Below are positions 25,990-34,635 of a stretch of 64,000 nucleotides of DNA, piece after piece. Within the stretch, counting starts at the first letter, position 1; every line of letters starts with the position of its first letter. The translations under genes were made by a program, and so were the position numbers. The stretch is from Syntrophaceae bacterium. Its GTDB lineage: Bacteria > Desulfobacterota > Syntrophia > Syntrophales > Smithellaceae. Location: NCBI GenBank assembly GCA_009773315.1, contig WRPE01000007.1:1-64000 (forward strand). The letters run 5' to 3'. Under the pieces are notes generated by a model that made no database searches, had not been told where the DNA came from, and saw only the letters and a list, made by a program, of their open reading frames with translations.

Positions 25990-26475
25990 ATGAAATCTAT
26001 CACTTACCGACAGAACATTGAGCCAGCAGATTTGGGTGCGATTTTGAACATTGTTCAAGGGAGCGGCTTTTTTTCCGCCGCTGAAGTAGAACTGGCTTGC
26101 GAACTGGCCACCGATCGGCTCGAACACGGTGAGCAAAGCTCTTATCAATTTTTATTCGCCGAAAACGACGAACAGGTTGTCGGATACACCTGCTACGGCC
26201 TGGTTCCGGCAACCGCCGGCAGCTACGATCTTTACTGGATTGCCGTTTCCGAAACCAGACGCGGCTGCGGCCTGGGTAAAATCCTGCTGCAAAAAACAGA
26301 AGAACTCATCGTGAATGCGGGTGGCATGCAGTTATACGCGGAAACATCTTCCCGTTCTCAATATACGTCCACGCAACGATTTTATGAAAACGGTGGCTAT
26401 ATTTTGGAAGCAGTTCTTAAAGACTTCTACGCGCAAGGCGACAGTAAAATTATTTACTCTAAAGTCCTTAAATAA
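25990..26475 (+). CDS. GNAT N-acetyltransferase
   Basis: This 161-residue protein has the GNAT fold, with the acetyl-CoA pyrophosphate loop at residues 90-97 (RRGCGLGK) after the YDLYWIAVSE strand. It would acetylate an amine, probably the product of the upstream aminomutase and ligases. It is shorter than the beta-lysine acetyltransferase AblB of methanogens, so that function cannot be assumed. It closes the four-gene operon. No terminator is visible in the following 250 bases. Confidence 0.85.
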   Translation: MKSITYRQNIEPADLGAILNIVQGSGFFSAAEVELACELATDRLEHGEQSSYQFLFAENDEQVVGYTCYGLVPATAGSYDLYWIAVSETRRGCGLGKILLQKTEELIVNAGGMQLYAETSSRSQYTSTQRFYENGGYILEAVLKDFYAQGDSKIIYSKVLK

Positions 26476-26728
26476 CAAATAATTTTTTAAAAACCCCCGT
26501 GCATATCTAAGGAAAAAAGAGGATTTGCTTATGCGCCTGTTTCCTAAAGAAGAAAATTTTTTGGTAGGCTTTTTTCTTAAATAAACCAATCCGCCTTGGC
26601 CGTTCCATAAAATCCTGTTGATAATTTCTCCTTTTTGCCATAAAAAACACCTTCAAGTTCTGCCTTTTCACCCCGTGACGACGTTGCAGACCTTTTGACT
26701 TAATGAGACAATCGGGAGACAATTGAAC

Positions 26729-27994
26729 ATGCCGGAAAAGCTGCTGCCCTTTACAAAAAAACAAATGGATAAAATCATTGATAAACATCCGACGCCTTTT
26801 CATATCTATGATGAAAAGGCCATTCGCGAAAACGCTCGCGCTTTTAAAAAAGCATTTGCCTGGAATGAAGGCTTCAAGGAATTTTTCGCCGTCAAAGCGG
26901 CTCCAAATCCTTATCTGCTGAAAATACTTAAAAAGGAAGGATTCGGAGCGGATTGCAGTTCGCTGGCGGAACTGATGCTGGCACAGAAAACGGGCATCAC
27001 CGGTAAAGAAATCATGTTTTCTTCCAATGACACGCCGGCCGATGAATTTATCAAAGCCCGGAAACTGAAAGCAATCATCAATCTGGACGACATAACGCAC
27101 ATTAATTTTCTGGAAAAACACGCCGGCTTGCCGGATTTGATCTGTTTGCGATACAATCCCGGCCCCCTGAAAAAAGGAAATATTATCATCGGCCACCCGG
27201 AAGAGTCCAAATACGGGTTCACACGCGAACAGTTATTTGAAGGCTATCGCATTTGCCGGGATAAAGGCATCAGGCGCTTCGGCATCCATACGATGGTCGC
27301 CTCCAATGAGCTGGACCCTTATTACTTTGTGGAAACAGCAGAAATTCTTTTTCATCTGATCGTCGAACTGTCCCATGCCCTGAACATCCGTTTTGAATTC
27401 GCCAATCTCAGCGGTGGTGTTGGAATCCCCTACCGGCCCGAACAAGAAAGAATCGATCTGGCTGCAATGAGCCGGGGCATTCGGGAAAAATATGAAAAGA
27501 TCATTATGGCTAACGGAATGGCGCCGATCAAACTTTTCACCGAATGCGGACGATATATCACCGGCCCGTATGGCTATCTCGTTTCCCGTGTTCTGCATAT
27601 CAAGGACACTTACAAACAATTTGTCGGCCTGGACGCTTGCATGGCCAATCTCATGCGCCCGGCTCTCTACGGCGCTTATCATCACATCACCATCGTCGGC
27701 AAAGAAAAGAATCCTCATGATTTCATGTATGACGTTACCGGCTCACTTTGCGAAAACAACGACAAATTTGCCATTGATCGCCTGTTGCCACGATTAGAAC
27801 CAGGTGATATTGTAGCTATTCACGACGCAGGAGCCCATGGCCACGCCATGGGCTTCAACTATAACGGCAAACTCCGTTCCGCCGAGTTGCTCTTGCGAGA
27901 AGACGGCTCCGTAGTCCCAATTCGCCGTGCCGAAACGGTGGGTGATTATTTTGCAACACTGGATTTTAAAGGGTTAAATAGGTTTAAAGTCTGA
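26729..27994 (+). CDS. lysA: diaminopimelate decarboxylase
   Basis: This 421-residue fold-type III PLP enzyme would convert meso-diaminopimelate to lysine. The PLP lysine is K56 in FFAVKAAPNP. Phosphate-binding glycines are in NLSGGVGIPY, followed by TECGRYITGPYG, and GSLCENND carries the catalytic cysteine of the other subunit. The ATG at 26729 is preferred, with GGGAG ten bases upstream; a TTG two codons earlier is closer to that site. It lies 253 bases after the kamA operon, so it may supply lysine to the aminomutase, which is inference. The ybaK remnant begins at its end. Confidence 0.88.
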   Translation: MPEKLLPFTKKQMDKIIDKHPTPFHIYDEKAIRENARAFKKAFAWNEGFKEFFAVKAAPNPYLLKILKKEGFGADCSSLAELMLAQKTGITGKEIMFSSNDTPADEFIKARKLKAIINLDDITHINFLEKHAGLPDLICLRYNPGPLKKGNIIIGHPEESKYGFTREQLFEGYRICRDKGIRRFGIHTMVASNELDPYYFVETAEILFHLIVELSHALNIRFEFANLSGGVGIPYRPEQERIDLAAMSRGIREKYEKIIMANGMAPIKLFTECGRYITGPYGYLVSRVLHIKDTYKQFVGLDACMANLMRPALYGAYHHITIVGKEKNPHDFMYDVTGSLCENNDKFAIDRLLPRLEPGDIVAIHDAGAHGHAMGFNYNGKLRSAELLLREDGSVVPIRRAETVGDYFATLDFKGLNRFKV

Positions 27995-28311
27995 AGACCG
28001 ACTCCGCCAAACCTCTGATCATTCTCATGCATGGCGATAAGGAAGTTTCCACAAAAGCTCTGGCTCGTTTTCTGGGTGTTAAGTCTATTACACCCTGTAA
28101 ACCGGAAATTGCACACAAACATACGGGTTATATGGTCGGTGGAACGTCTCCGTTTGGTACCCGGAAACATTTGGGTATTTATATGAAAAAAACTATCGCC
28201 GACTTGCCGGAAATTCTGATCAATGCCGGTTCCCGCGGCCTGCTGGCTAAAATGCGGCCTTCGGAGCTTGTTCGCATTTTAGCGCCCCGCGAAGTAAGCG
28301 TTGCGATATAA
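27988..28311 (+). pseudogene. ybaK: 5'-truncated YbaK/EbsC-type Cys-tRNA(Pro) deacylase remnant
   Basis: The frame from 27988 to 28311 encodes the C-terminal two thirds of a YbaK-family tRNA-editing domain. LIILMHGDKEVSTKALARFLG is followed by HTGYMVGGTSPFG, INAGSRGL and a typical end. The first 40-50 residues of the family are missing, and the open frame starts inside the end of lysA. An internal ATG at 28027 could give 94 residues, but this would lack the N-terminal strands of the barrel. I read it as a deletion remnant; an intact copy may exist elsewhere. Confidence 0.75.
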
Positions 28312-28366
28312 TTTGCCTTCTGATGAAAAAAAAGAGATAATACCTTCCAAGTTATGAGGAAATATT

Positions 28367-28924
28367 ATGCCGGACAATATTATAATTCGCTGCCTCAATT
28401 GCGGCACTAAAAACCGCATACCGAAACAAAAATTTCAGGGGCGTCCCACGTGCGGCAATTGCCACGCTCCGCTGGATGACCTGATTATCCGCTGTCTGAA
28501 ATGCGGCACCAAAAACCGCATGCCGGAAGAACGCCTGAATTCAAAACCGCTTTGCGGCAAATGCGGCGAACCGCTTGTGATCGGGAAACAGGACGTTAAA
28601 CCGGTTGAGGTAACCGATGATTCCTTTGCGCGAGAAGTGCTCGCGCAGGATTTATCTGTACTGGTCGATTGCTGGGCGCCCTGGTGCGGACCCTGCAAGA
28701 GCCTCGCGCCGATTATTGACGAACTGGCATCGGATTATGCCAATGGCGTGAAAATAGTCAAACTGAATGTGGATGAAAATCCAGTTACCGCCTCGCAATA
28801 TGGCGTCCGCAGCATTCCCACCTTGCTGTTTTTCCGGGAAGGCAAACTTGTTGAGAGTCTCGTGGGCGCCTTGCCGAAACAGGAAATCGAAAAGCACCTG
28901 CTCGCGATCATCAAGACGAATTGA
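28367..28924 (+). CDS. trxC: thioredoxin with two N-terminal zinc ribbons (TrxC-like)
   Basis: This 185-residue protein is a thioredoxin-2-like disulfide reductase. The thioredoxin fold spans about residues 78-185 with the redox motif WCGPC (C107, C110) and the cis-proline loop SIPTLL. Unlike ordinary TrxC, which has one zinc ribbon, two four-cysteine ribbons are seen in tandem: C9/C12/C29/C32 and C43/C46/C63/C66. They are so similar (CGTKNRIP and CGTKNRMP) that a recent duplication is likely. A GAGGA site precedes the ATG. The NUDIX gene follows after 18 bases. Confidence 0.9.
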   Translation: MPDNIIIRCLNCGTKNRIPKQKFQGRPTCGNCHAPLDDLIIRCLKCGTKNRMPEERLNSKPLCGKCGEPLVIGKQDVKPVEVTDDSFAREVLAQDLSVLVDCWAPWCGPCKSLAPIIDELASDYANGVKIVKLNVDENPVTASQYGVRSIPTLLFFREGKLVESLVGALPKQEIEKHLLAIIKTN

Positions 28925-28942
28925 GGACGGACAGCCCCCTTC

Positions 28943-29485
28943 ATGGAAAACAAAACCAAAGCGTATTCCTGCAAAATATTTACGGTATGGGAAGAAGATA
29001 TTCAACTGGCCAACGGCAGGAAGACCCGGCAAAGCTGGATCGACCATCAGCCGACCGTTGCCGTCATGGCGGTTAACGAAAAAAACGAATTACTGCTGAT
29101 CAGTCAGTATCGCCTCCCCACCGGCGATCAACTGCTGGAAATTCCCGCCGGTTCATTCGACGACGGAGAATCCCCGGCCGAGTGCGCCCAGCGGGAACTC
29201 GCCGAAGAAACGGGATTTCGGGCAGGCCGGCTCACCGAGCTATATGCAGGTTATCTGTTGCCGGGTTACTGCAATGAATACATGCATTTTTTTCTAGCCG
29301 AAGACCTGGCTTACGAACCGCTCAGCCCTGATGATGATGAGGATATTGAAGTCATGCCGACTCCCTTGAATCAGGTTTTTGACATGCTGCAAAACGGCCG
29401 GATCCGGGACGCGAAGACGGCGCTGGGTTTCCTGTTGGTGGAGCGCTATTTAAACAATAAACTTTTTGCCCATAAGTGGCCCTAA
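28943..29485 (+). CDS. NUDIX hydrolase, ADP-ribose pyrophosphatase-like
   Basis: This 180-residue protein contains a complete Nudix box at residues 70-92 (GX5EX7REXXEEXG). LLEIPAG before the box, a large insert after it, and the overall length resemble ADP-ribose/ADP-sugar pyrophosphatases. These hydrolyse nucleoside diphosphate derivatives using Mg ions. It follows the thioredoxin gene closely and is probably co-transcribed. The exact substrate is not readable. Confidence 0.88.
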   Translation: MENKTKAYSCKIFTVWEEDIQLANGRKTRQSWIDHQPTVAVMAVNEKNELLLISQYRLPTGDQLLEIPAGSFDDGESPAECAQRELAEETGFRAGRLTELYAGYLLPGYCNEYMHFFLAEDLAYEPLSPDDDEDIEVMPTPLNQVFDMLQNGRIRDAKTALGFLLVERYLNNKLFAHKWP

Positions 29486-29538
29486 ACAATTTCAGCACTC
29501 GATCAGCGCGAACCACCACATCCAGATTCGATCGGAAA

Positions 29539-30075
29539 TCAGCGCAGCATTTTTTCTCTTTTTTCCAGCTGAATCTCTAAATTCTTTAATTGCTGGATGT
29601 CCTTTTTTAGCTGTTCATTTTCCTGTTGCAATCTGACTATTTCCGCCGAATATTTCCCCTCTATTTGTTTGCCGTTATCTCTTAATCCTTCAATTTCTTT
29701 CGTCAGTTTTACCTGATCGCCCTGAACTTTTTGTTTCTCCTGTTTTATTTGAACCTGCAGCGCAGAAATCCTGTCCAGACTCGACAGCAAAGCCTGGGCG
29801 GCGGCGGCCCATTTGCTTTTAGGAAATTGGTGAAGTAAATTTTCCAGCTTGGCTTTTGCCTCATTATAATTCGGTTCCTTTTTTTTATTACTTAAATAGG
29901 ACAGGGCCTCTTCGAACAGTTCCTTATCCGAAGACTCTTTACTGAAAATGCCGCTTGATTTTTCCACCGGGCCCTTTTGTCCATTGGCGTTGTCTATGAC
30001 AGCTTTGGTGGAACAACCCGCCAATATAACCGCCGCGATCATCAAATAAATCAATATTTTTGCATGAATTAACAC
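29539..30075 (-). CDS. coiled-coil lipoprotein
   Basis: This 178-residue protein starts with GTG (GGAG eight bases upstream) and overlaps the stop of the GGDEF gene. A signal peptide ends in a perfect lipobox (ILAGC, lipidated C21). Residues about 50-105 look like a short helical repeat region (KAKLENLLHQFPKSKWAAAAQAL), followed by a long glutamate/lysine/glutamine-rich coiled coil to the end. It may be a periplasmic partner of the sensor-like GGDEF protein, but no function is known to me. Confidence 0.7.
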   Translation of the reverse strand: MLIHAKILIYLMIAAVILAGCSTKAVIDNANGQKGPVEKSSGIFSKESSDKELFEEALSYLSNKKKEPNYNEAKAKLENLLHQFPKSKWAAAAQALLSSLDRISALQVQIKQEKQKVQGDQVKLTKEIEGLRDNGKQIEGKYSAEIVRLQQENEQLKKDIQQLKNLEIQLEKREKMLR

Positions 30076-31454
30076 TTATTTGGCTCCAGAGTGCTTTGTA
30101 AGTTCTGTGGATGTGATAATTTTCTTTTTTCGACATATTCTTCCGTAACGTAATTACTGCCGGGCATCATTTTGGCGTATTCCTTTAATTCCGCCACCAG
30201 CCTGGCCATATCCAATGGGTTTTTAAAGCGCGAACCATCATCCGTAACAATCGCTGCAGTGATCGTAATTAATGGAAATTTTTGAACAATTCCCTGACGA
30301 TTTTTACCGATGAAGTATCCATTTTGCGCGTCTTGGGGCGCGTAGAAACGGAGGATACGACTTTCGAAATCAATCACCAGTCTTTTACAAATGGACTGAA
30401 CGTGATCCGGATCGCCAATAACGACAAAATCATCACCCCCGATATGACCGAGAAAGATACCCGTCATGTGTGCTTCGCTGACATAGCCTGATAGGATATT
30501 GGCAACTTCCTTAATGACTTCACTGCCCCACGCATATCCATACTTATCGGCGAACGGTTTAAAATTATCAAGATCCACCTGGCATAAAGAAAACGATTTC
30601 CCCTGCGCCAACAATTGTTCAATCCGATTTTCAATCGCCATATTTCCCGGCAACCCGGTAAGCGGACTGGCATCGAGATTAAGTGCTTCCAGCACCTTGA
30701 GCCTTTTGGTCATATGGGCAAAAGATTTCGCCAGTGCGCCGATTTCATCATCCCGCCTTGCTTCTATTTTGTGATCCAGATTGCCCTCGGCAATGAACCT
30801 TGTAGCTTTCTGTAGTTGTTTTAATGGCTTAGAAATATTACGGGTAACGATCAGCGCCAAAGTAATCCCCAGGATTAAGCTCAACAAACCTAATCCCATC
30901 GTCATATTAACGGCGGTTGAACCCTGCCAGGCGATCAGATTCATTTCATCATTGATGGCTTGATCCATATTTTTTTGAATGTCTCTGAGTTTTACCGCCA
31001 TGTCATCGATGGTCGCTCTGCCGGCTGTATCGGAAATGGCCTGAGCTTCGCGGAGTTGACCGTTTTGCACCATTAAAATTTCTTCTGAGAATAATTCTCT
31101 TAAGCGATTCTGCAACGCATCCATCTGGGCAACAGTGTTTATTGTTTTGTCGTCAAGCTTTAATTTACTCGCCCTGCTCAATCCTTCTTTAAATTCATTG
31201 CTGCGCTGCCAGAAAATCTGTTCCAGCTCAGGATCCTTCAGAATTAAATATTTTTTTTCGACGCTTTCCTGGGCCAGCAGAATATCCATTAGTTTTTTTG
31301 AGGTTTCCATCAAAACAAAATGGTGATTGGTGATGTTGTAAGCCACCCTGCTGAGCTTCTGAAGACTGAATAATGCATAGGCGCTGGCCAGCACGGTCAA
31401 TAACGCCATAAACAAATAACCCAACAACAATTTGCGGCTGATAGTGAGTTTCAT
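30069..31454 (-). CDS. membrane GGDEF-domain protein with HAMP (degenerate GGDDF)
   Basis: This 461-residue protein has a membrane helix at about 8-30, a four-helix-bundle sensor domain, a second membrane helix at about 183-204, a HAMP linker (about 205-258) and a GGDEF domain (about 262-430). The signature reads GGDDF (339-343), with the catalytic/metal glutamate changed to aspartate. Diguanylate cyclase activity may therefore be reduced or lost. No RxxD inhibitory site is obvious. The ATG has a GGAAAAG site. The downstream coiled-coil lipoprotein overlaps its stop and probably belongs to the same signalling unit. Confidence 0.85.
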   Translation of the reverse strand: MKLTISRKLLLGYLFMALLTVLASAYALFSLQKLSRVAYNITNHHFVLMETSKKLMDILLAQESVEKKYLILKDPELEQIFWQRSNEFKEGLSRASKLKLDDKTINTVAQMDALQNRLRELFSEEILMVQNGQLREAQAISDTAGRATIDDMAVKLRDIQKNMDQAINDEMNLIAWQGSTAVNMTMGLGLLSLILGITLALIVTRNISKPLKQLQKATRFIAEGNLDHKIEARRDDEIGALAKSFAHMTKRLKVLEALNLDASPLTGLPGNMAIENRIEQLLAQGKSFSLCQVDLDNFKPFADKYGYAWGSEVIKEVANILSGYVSEAHMTGIFLGHIGGDDFVVIGDPDHVQSICKRLVIDFESRILRFYAPQDAQNGYFIGKNRQGIVQKFPLITITAAIVTDDGSRFKNPLDMARLVAELKEYAKMMPGSNYVTEEYVEKRKLSHPQNLQSTLEPNKC

Positions 31455-31748
31455 CTTTTCCAAAAACCTATGAAGATTGTTATACTTGCACAATGAAATG
31501 CCGAAAAAATAAGCTTGTTGATTAAAATAACACAACCGGCTGGTCCCCGTAAAGAATAATTTATTTTTTTGTCAAATTTTGTGTTTTCCCGCGTCGGAAA
31601 AATTCGGAAAGCTTCTTGCCATAGACGGAAAGTTTTGTTAAACTCTTATTCAAAAGCAGGCTAAACTATTCACAATAGAAAGCCGTTGAGTTAGACATCA
31701 TCGTACCTTACCTGAATATTCATTCCTGGAAGGAAGGGAGACGCCACC

Positions 31749-33047
31749 ATGATTTACAATGAAGAATTTGAAACTTTGCCGCGTGAAGCATTGAAAGCTC
31801 TGCAAGTCAAAAGGCTCCAGCAGGTCCTGCAGCGTGTTTACCACACCGTTGGTTATTATAAAAAGTCGCTCACCGCCGCCAAAATTTCGCCTGACGATAT
31901 TCGATCTCTTGACGATTTACAAAAAATTCCCTTCATTACCCGTCAGGATTTGCGCAACAATTATCCCTTTGGCCTGTTTGCCGTCCCCATGAGCAACATT
32001 GTCCGCCTGCACGCATCGTCAGGCACCTCCGGACGGTCCTCCGTGTTTGGCTATACCAAACGTGATATAGAAACCTGGACAGACCTGATCGCCCGTTCCC
32101 TGGTTGCCGCGGGTTTGAACAAAAACGATATTGTTCATAACGCCTTTAGCTATGGCCTGCCTCCCGGGGGACTGGGCCTGCATTACGGCATCGAAAAAAT
32201 CGGCGCCAGCGTCATTCCCATGTCCGACGGCAACACCAAACGGCAAATCCTCCTCCTGCAGGATTTCGGGCCAACCGTTCTGTGTTCTACACCATCTTAC
32301 GCGCTGCATCTGGCGGAAGAAGGCACGGCCATGGGCGTGGATATGAAATCGTTGCAGCTCCGAGTGGGCATCTTCGGAGGGGATCTCTGGAGCGACGCCA
32401 CCCGCGACGCCATAGAAAACGCTTTCGGCATCAAAGCGCTCAACATCTTCGGCCTGTCGGAAATGATGGGACCGGGTCTCGCCATGGAATGCCTGGAAGG
32501 CCGCCACGGCATGCACATCTTTGAAGATCATTTTATCGTGGAAACCATCAACCCCGAAACCGGTAAGATTCTGCCCGAAGGAGAAGAGGGCGAACTCGTC
32601 TTTACCAGCCTGACCAAGGAAGCGTTTCCGCTCGTCCGTTACCGTTCCGGGGATATTTCACGCCTGATCACCGAGCCTTGCCGCTGCGGCCGCACGCATA
32701 TCCGGATGGAACGCGTGCTGAAAAGAAGTGACGACATGCTGACCATCCGCGGCATCAATATCTTCCCCGTTCAAGTGGAAGCGATTCTCAAGGCGATTGA
32801 AGGTGTCGAACCGGATTACCAGCTCATTATTGATAAGGTCGGAGCACTGGATGCCGTCGAGCTGCATGTGGAAGTCGGCGATAAATTCTTCAGCGAATCG
32901 GGCGGCGTCAAGGAGTTGCAAAGCATTGAAAAAAGAATCGTCAAGGATATGAAGGATTACCTGAGCATCTCGCCGCGCGTCAAACTGGTGGCTCCGCAAA
33001 CACTGAAGGAAAAGGGGAAAAATGTTATTGATAAACGCACTATCTAA
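31749..33047 (+). CDS. paaK: phenylacetate-CoA ligase
   Basis: This 432-residue adenylate-forming enzyme activates phenylacetate or a similar aryl acid to its CoA thioester using ATP. The AMP-binding P-loop is SSGTSGRSS (90-98). FGLSEMMGPG, YRSGDIS and CRCGRTH with MLTIRGINIFP match the PaaK family. A GGGAG site precedes the ATG after a 294-bp gap. The downstream ACT protein is a common partner of PaaK in anaerobes. A role in aromatic or amino-acid-derived aryl acid metabolism is likely. Confidence 0.93.
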   Translation: MIYNEEFETLPREALKALQVKRLQQVLQRVYHTVGYYKKSLTAAKISPDDIRSLDDLQKIPFITRQDLRNNYPFGLFAVPMSNIVRLHASSGTSGRSSVFGYTKRDIETWTDLIARSLVAAGLNKNDIVHNAFSYGLPPGGLGLHYGIEKIGASVIPMSDGNTKRQILLLQDFGPTVLCSTPSYALHLAEEGTAMGVDMKSLQLRVGIFGGDLWSDATRDAIENAFGIKALNIFGLSEMMGPGLAMECLEGRHGMHIFEDHFIVETINPETGKILPEGEEGELVFTSLTKEAFPLVRYRSGDISRLITEPCRCGRTHIRMERVLKRSDDMLTIRGINIFPVQVEAILKAIEGVEPDYQLIIDKVGALDAVELHVEVGDKFFSESGGVKELQSIEKRIVKDMKDYLSISPRVKLVAPQTLKEKGKNVIDKRTI

Positions 33048-33095
33048 TGCCATGCACTCTACAAACATGAACAAAACGATTTTGGAGGAACCTAT

Positions 33096-33527
33096 ATGAA
33101 GGTAGAACAAATCTCTGTTTTTCTGGAAAACAAACCCGGCTCGCTTGAACACGCCACGCGCGTCCTCACGGAGAATAACATCAATATCCGCACCCTGTCG
33201 CTTGCGGAAACGGTGGATTTCGGGATTTTGCGTTTGATCGTCAATGACGTGGAAAAAGCCAACAAGGCACTCAAAGATGCGGGCTTTCGGGTCAGTAAAA
33301 CGGTTGTCGTCGCCGTAGAAGTTCCCGATCAGCCGGGCGGCCTGCACAGCATCATGGACGTCTTAAACAAAGAAAACATCAACGTGGAATATCTTTATGC
33401 CTTTGTGGAAAAAAGCGGCCAGAACGCCGTCATTATCTTCCGTTTCGACGCCCCCGAAAAAGCCATTGACTTGCTGCTCGCGCATAAGTTTACGGTGGTG
33501 CCGGGAGCAAAACTCTACGAGTTTTAA
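33096..33527 (+). CDS. tandem ACT-domain protein paired with PaaK
   Basis: This 143-residue protein consists of two ACT domains (about 1-70 and 71-143), each starting with the typical hydrophobic strand and a G-loop (VFLENKPGSLEHATRVL and VEVPDQPGGLHSIMDVL). ACT domains bind amino acids and regulate enzymes. Genes of this type often follow paaK in anaerobic bacteria and archaea, so it probably senses an aromatic amino acid. A GGAGG site precedes the ATG. Confidence 0.85.
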   Translation: MKVEQISVFLENKPGSLEHATRVLTENNINIRTLSLAETVDFGILRLIVNDVEKANKALKDAGFRVSKTVVVAVEVPDQPGGLHSIMDVLNKENINVEYLYAFVEKSGQNAVIIFRFDAPEKAIDLLLAHKFTVVPGAKLYEF

Positions 33528-33529
33528 AA

Positions 33530-33570
33530 AAAGGGGCTGGTTCCAAAGAAAAATGGAACCGGCCCCTTTT
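33530..33570. terminator. bidirectional terminator between the ACT and AcuI-like genes
   Basis: A long stem (GGGGCTGGTTCCA with TGGAACCGGCCCC, one T-G wobble) is flanked by A-runs on the left and T-runs on the right. It can stop transcription of the plus-strand paaK-ACT unit and of the convergent minus-strand reductase. Confidence 0.9.
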
Positions 33571-33586
33571 AAATCCTTTGCCGGTT

Positions 33587-34585
33587 TCAATCCCACAGAT
33601 TTACGATAATCCGTCCCTGGTGGTTTCCCGACCGGATTTTGTCCAGCGCGCCCTCCACACCGCTCAAGCGCACCTCAGATGCAAGCCGCTCCATCCAGGG
33701 GAATTTCCACGCGCCCGCCAGCATATCCCAGGCCCTGAGTCGTATGGACATCGGGCAGTTCTGTGAATCTATCCCGAACAAGGATACCCCTCGCAGGATG
33801 AAAGGATAAACCGTCAGGTGAATATCGGGTGATATCACATTGCCGCAGCACGTCATGGCGCCGTTTGCGCGGATTGAGCGGATTGCCGAGGTGAGCACAT
33901 TTCCTCCCAGAGTGTCCACACACCCCGTCCACCGATCCTTGAGCAGAGGTCTCCCGCTTTCATCGATCAAATCAGCGGGTTCTATTACGTTTGCCGCGCC
34001 GATTTCCGTGAGATAAGCCCGCTCATCCAGGAGGCTGTTCAGAGCGGTCACATTGAATCCGGTATGGGAGAGCATGGAGACCGCCACACCGCCGACACCG
34101 CCTGCGGCCCCGGTCACCAGAACATCATCCTTGGCCTTGATGCCGAAGTCAGTCAGGCGCAACACAGAAAGGGCAGCGGTAAACCCTGCCGTTCCGAATA
34201 TCATGCTCTCGCGCAGCGTCAGGCCGGCCGGCTTCCGGACAACCCATGCAGCCGGAACCCGGATATACTGCCCCAATCCACCGGATGTGTTCATGCCCAG
34301 ATCATAGCTTGTCACGATCACCTCATCGCCCGGCTTGAATTCCGCTGAACTGCTAGTCTCGACAATGCCCGCAGCATCGATTCCCGGTGTATGGGGATAT
34401 TTTTTTGTCACCCCCTTGTTCCCGGTTGCAGAGAGCATGTCCTTGTAGTTCAGGGATGAATAGAGCACCCTGATAAGGACATCCCCTGCGGGGAGGGCTT
34501 CAATCGACAGCTCCTCGATGGCCCGTGCAAACTTTTTTTCTTCCGTTTCTCTTACCACCAACCCCTGGTACGTTTTCTTTTCCAT
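33587..34585 (-). CDS. acuI: AcuI/YhdH-type acryloyl-CoA reductase-like MDR protein
   Basis: This 332-residue medium-chain reductase matches the YhdH/YhfP/AcuI branch. The N-terminal region has SLNYKDMLSATG, TPGIDAAG marks the GroES-like domain, VTGAAGGVGGVAVSML is the NADPH-binding loop, and CGNVISPDIHLTVYPFILRG is a family signature. Characterised members reduce acryloyl-CoA to propionyl-CoA with NADPH. The true substrate here is open. A GGAGG site precedes the ATG. It is monocistronic and faces the paaK-ACT terminator. Confidence 0.88.
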   Translation of the reverse strand: MEKKTYQGLVVRETEEKKFARAIEELSIEALPAGDVLIRVLYSSLNYKDMLSATGNKGVTKKYPHTPGIDAAGIVETSSSAEFKPGDEVIVTSYDLGMNTSGGLGQYIRVPAAWVVRKPAGLTLRESMIFGTAGFTAALSVLRLTDFGIKAKDDVLVTGAAGGVGGVAVSMLSHTGFNVTALNSLLDERAYLTEIGAANVIEPADLIDESGRPLLKDRWTGCVDTLGGNVLTSAIRSIRANGAMTCCGNVISPDIHLTVYPFILRGVSLFGIDSQNCPMSIRLRAWDMLAGAWKFPWMERLASEVRLSGVEGALDKIRSGNHQGRIIVNLWD

Positions 34586-34635
34586 GGCTTGTAACCTCCA
34601 AAGTTTTACAATTAATCCTAAAAAGATCAGAATGA

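Noticed and set aside
26531-26584. 18-codon frame starting MRLFPKEENF, resembling the N-terminus of DUF47/PhoU-like proteins
   Set aside because: Only about ten residues match and the following DNA shows no continuation. It may be a relic but cannot be supported.
26476-26728. Lysine riboswitch considered in the lysA leader
   Set aside because: The conserved lysine-aptamer core and a terminator stem could not be found by eye.
26507-27196. 229-codon minus-strand open frame opposite lysA
   Set aside because: It is antisense to a clear lysA and spans its promoter region. No recognisable protein family.
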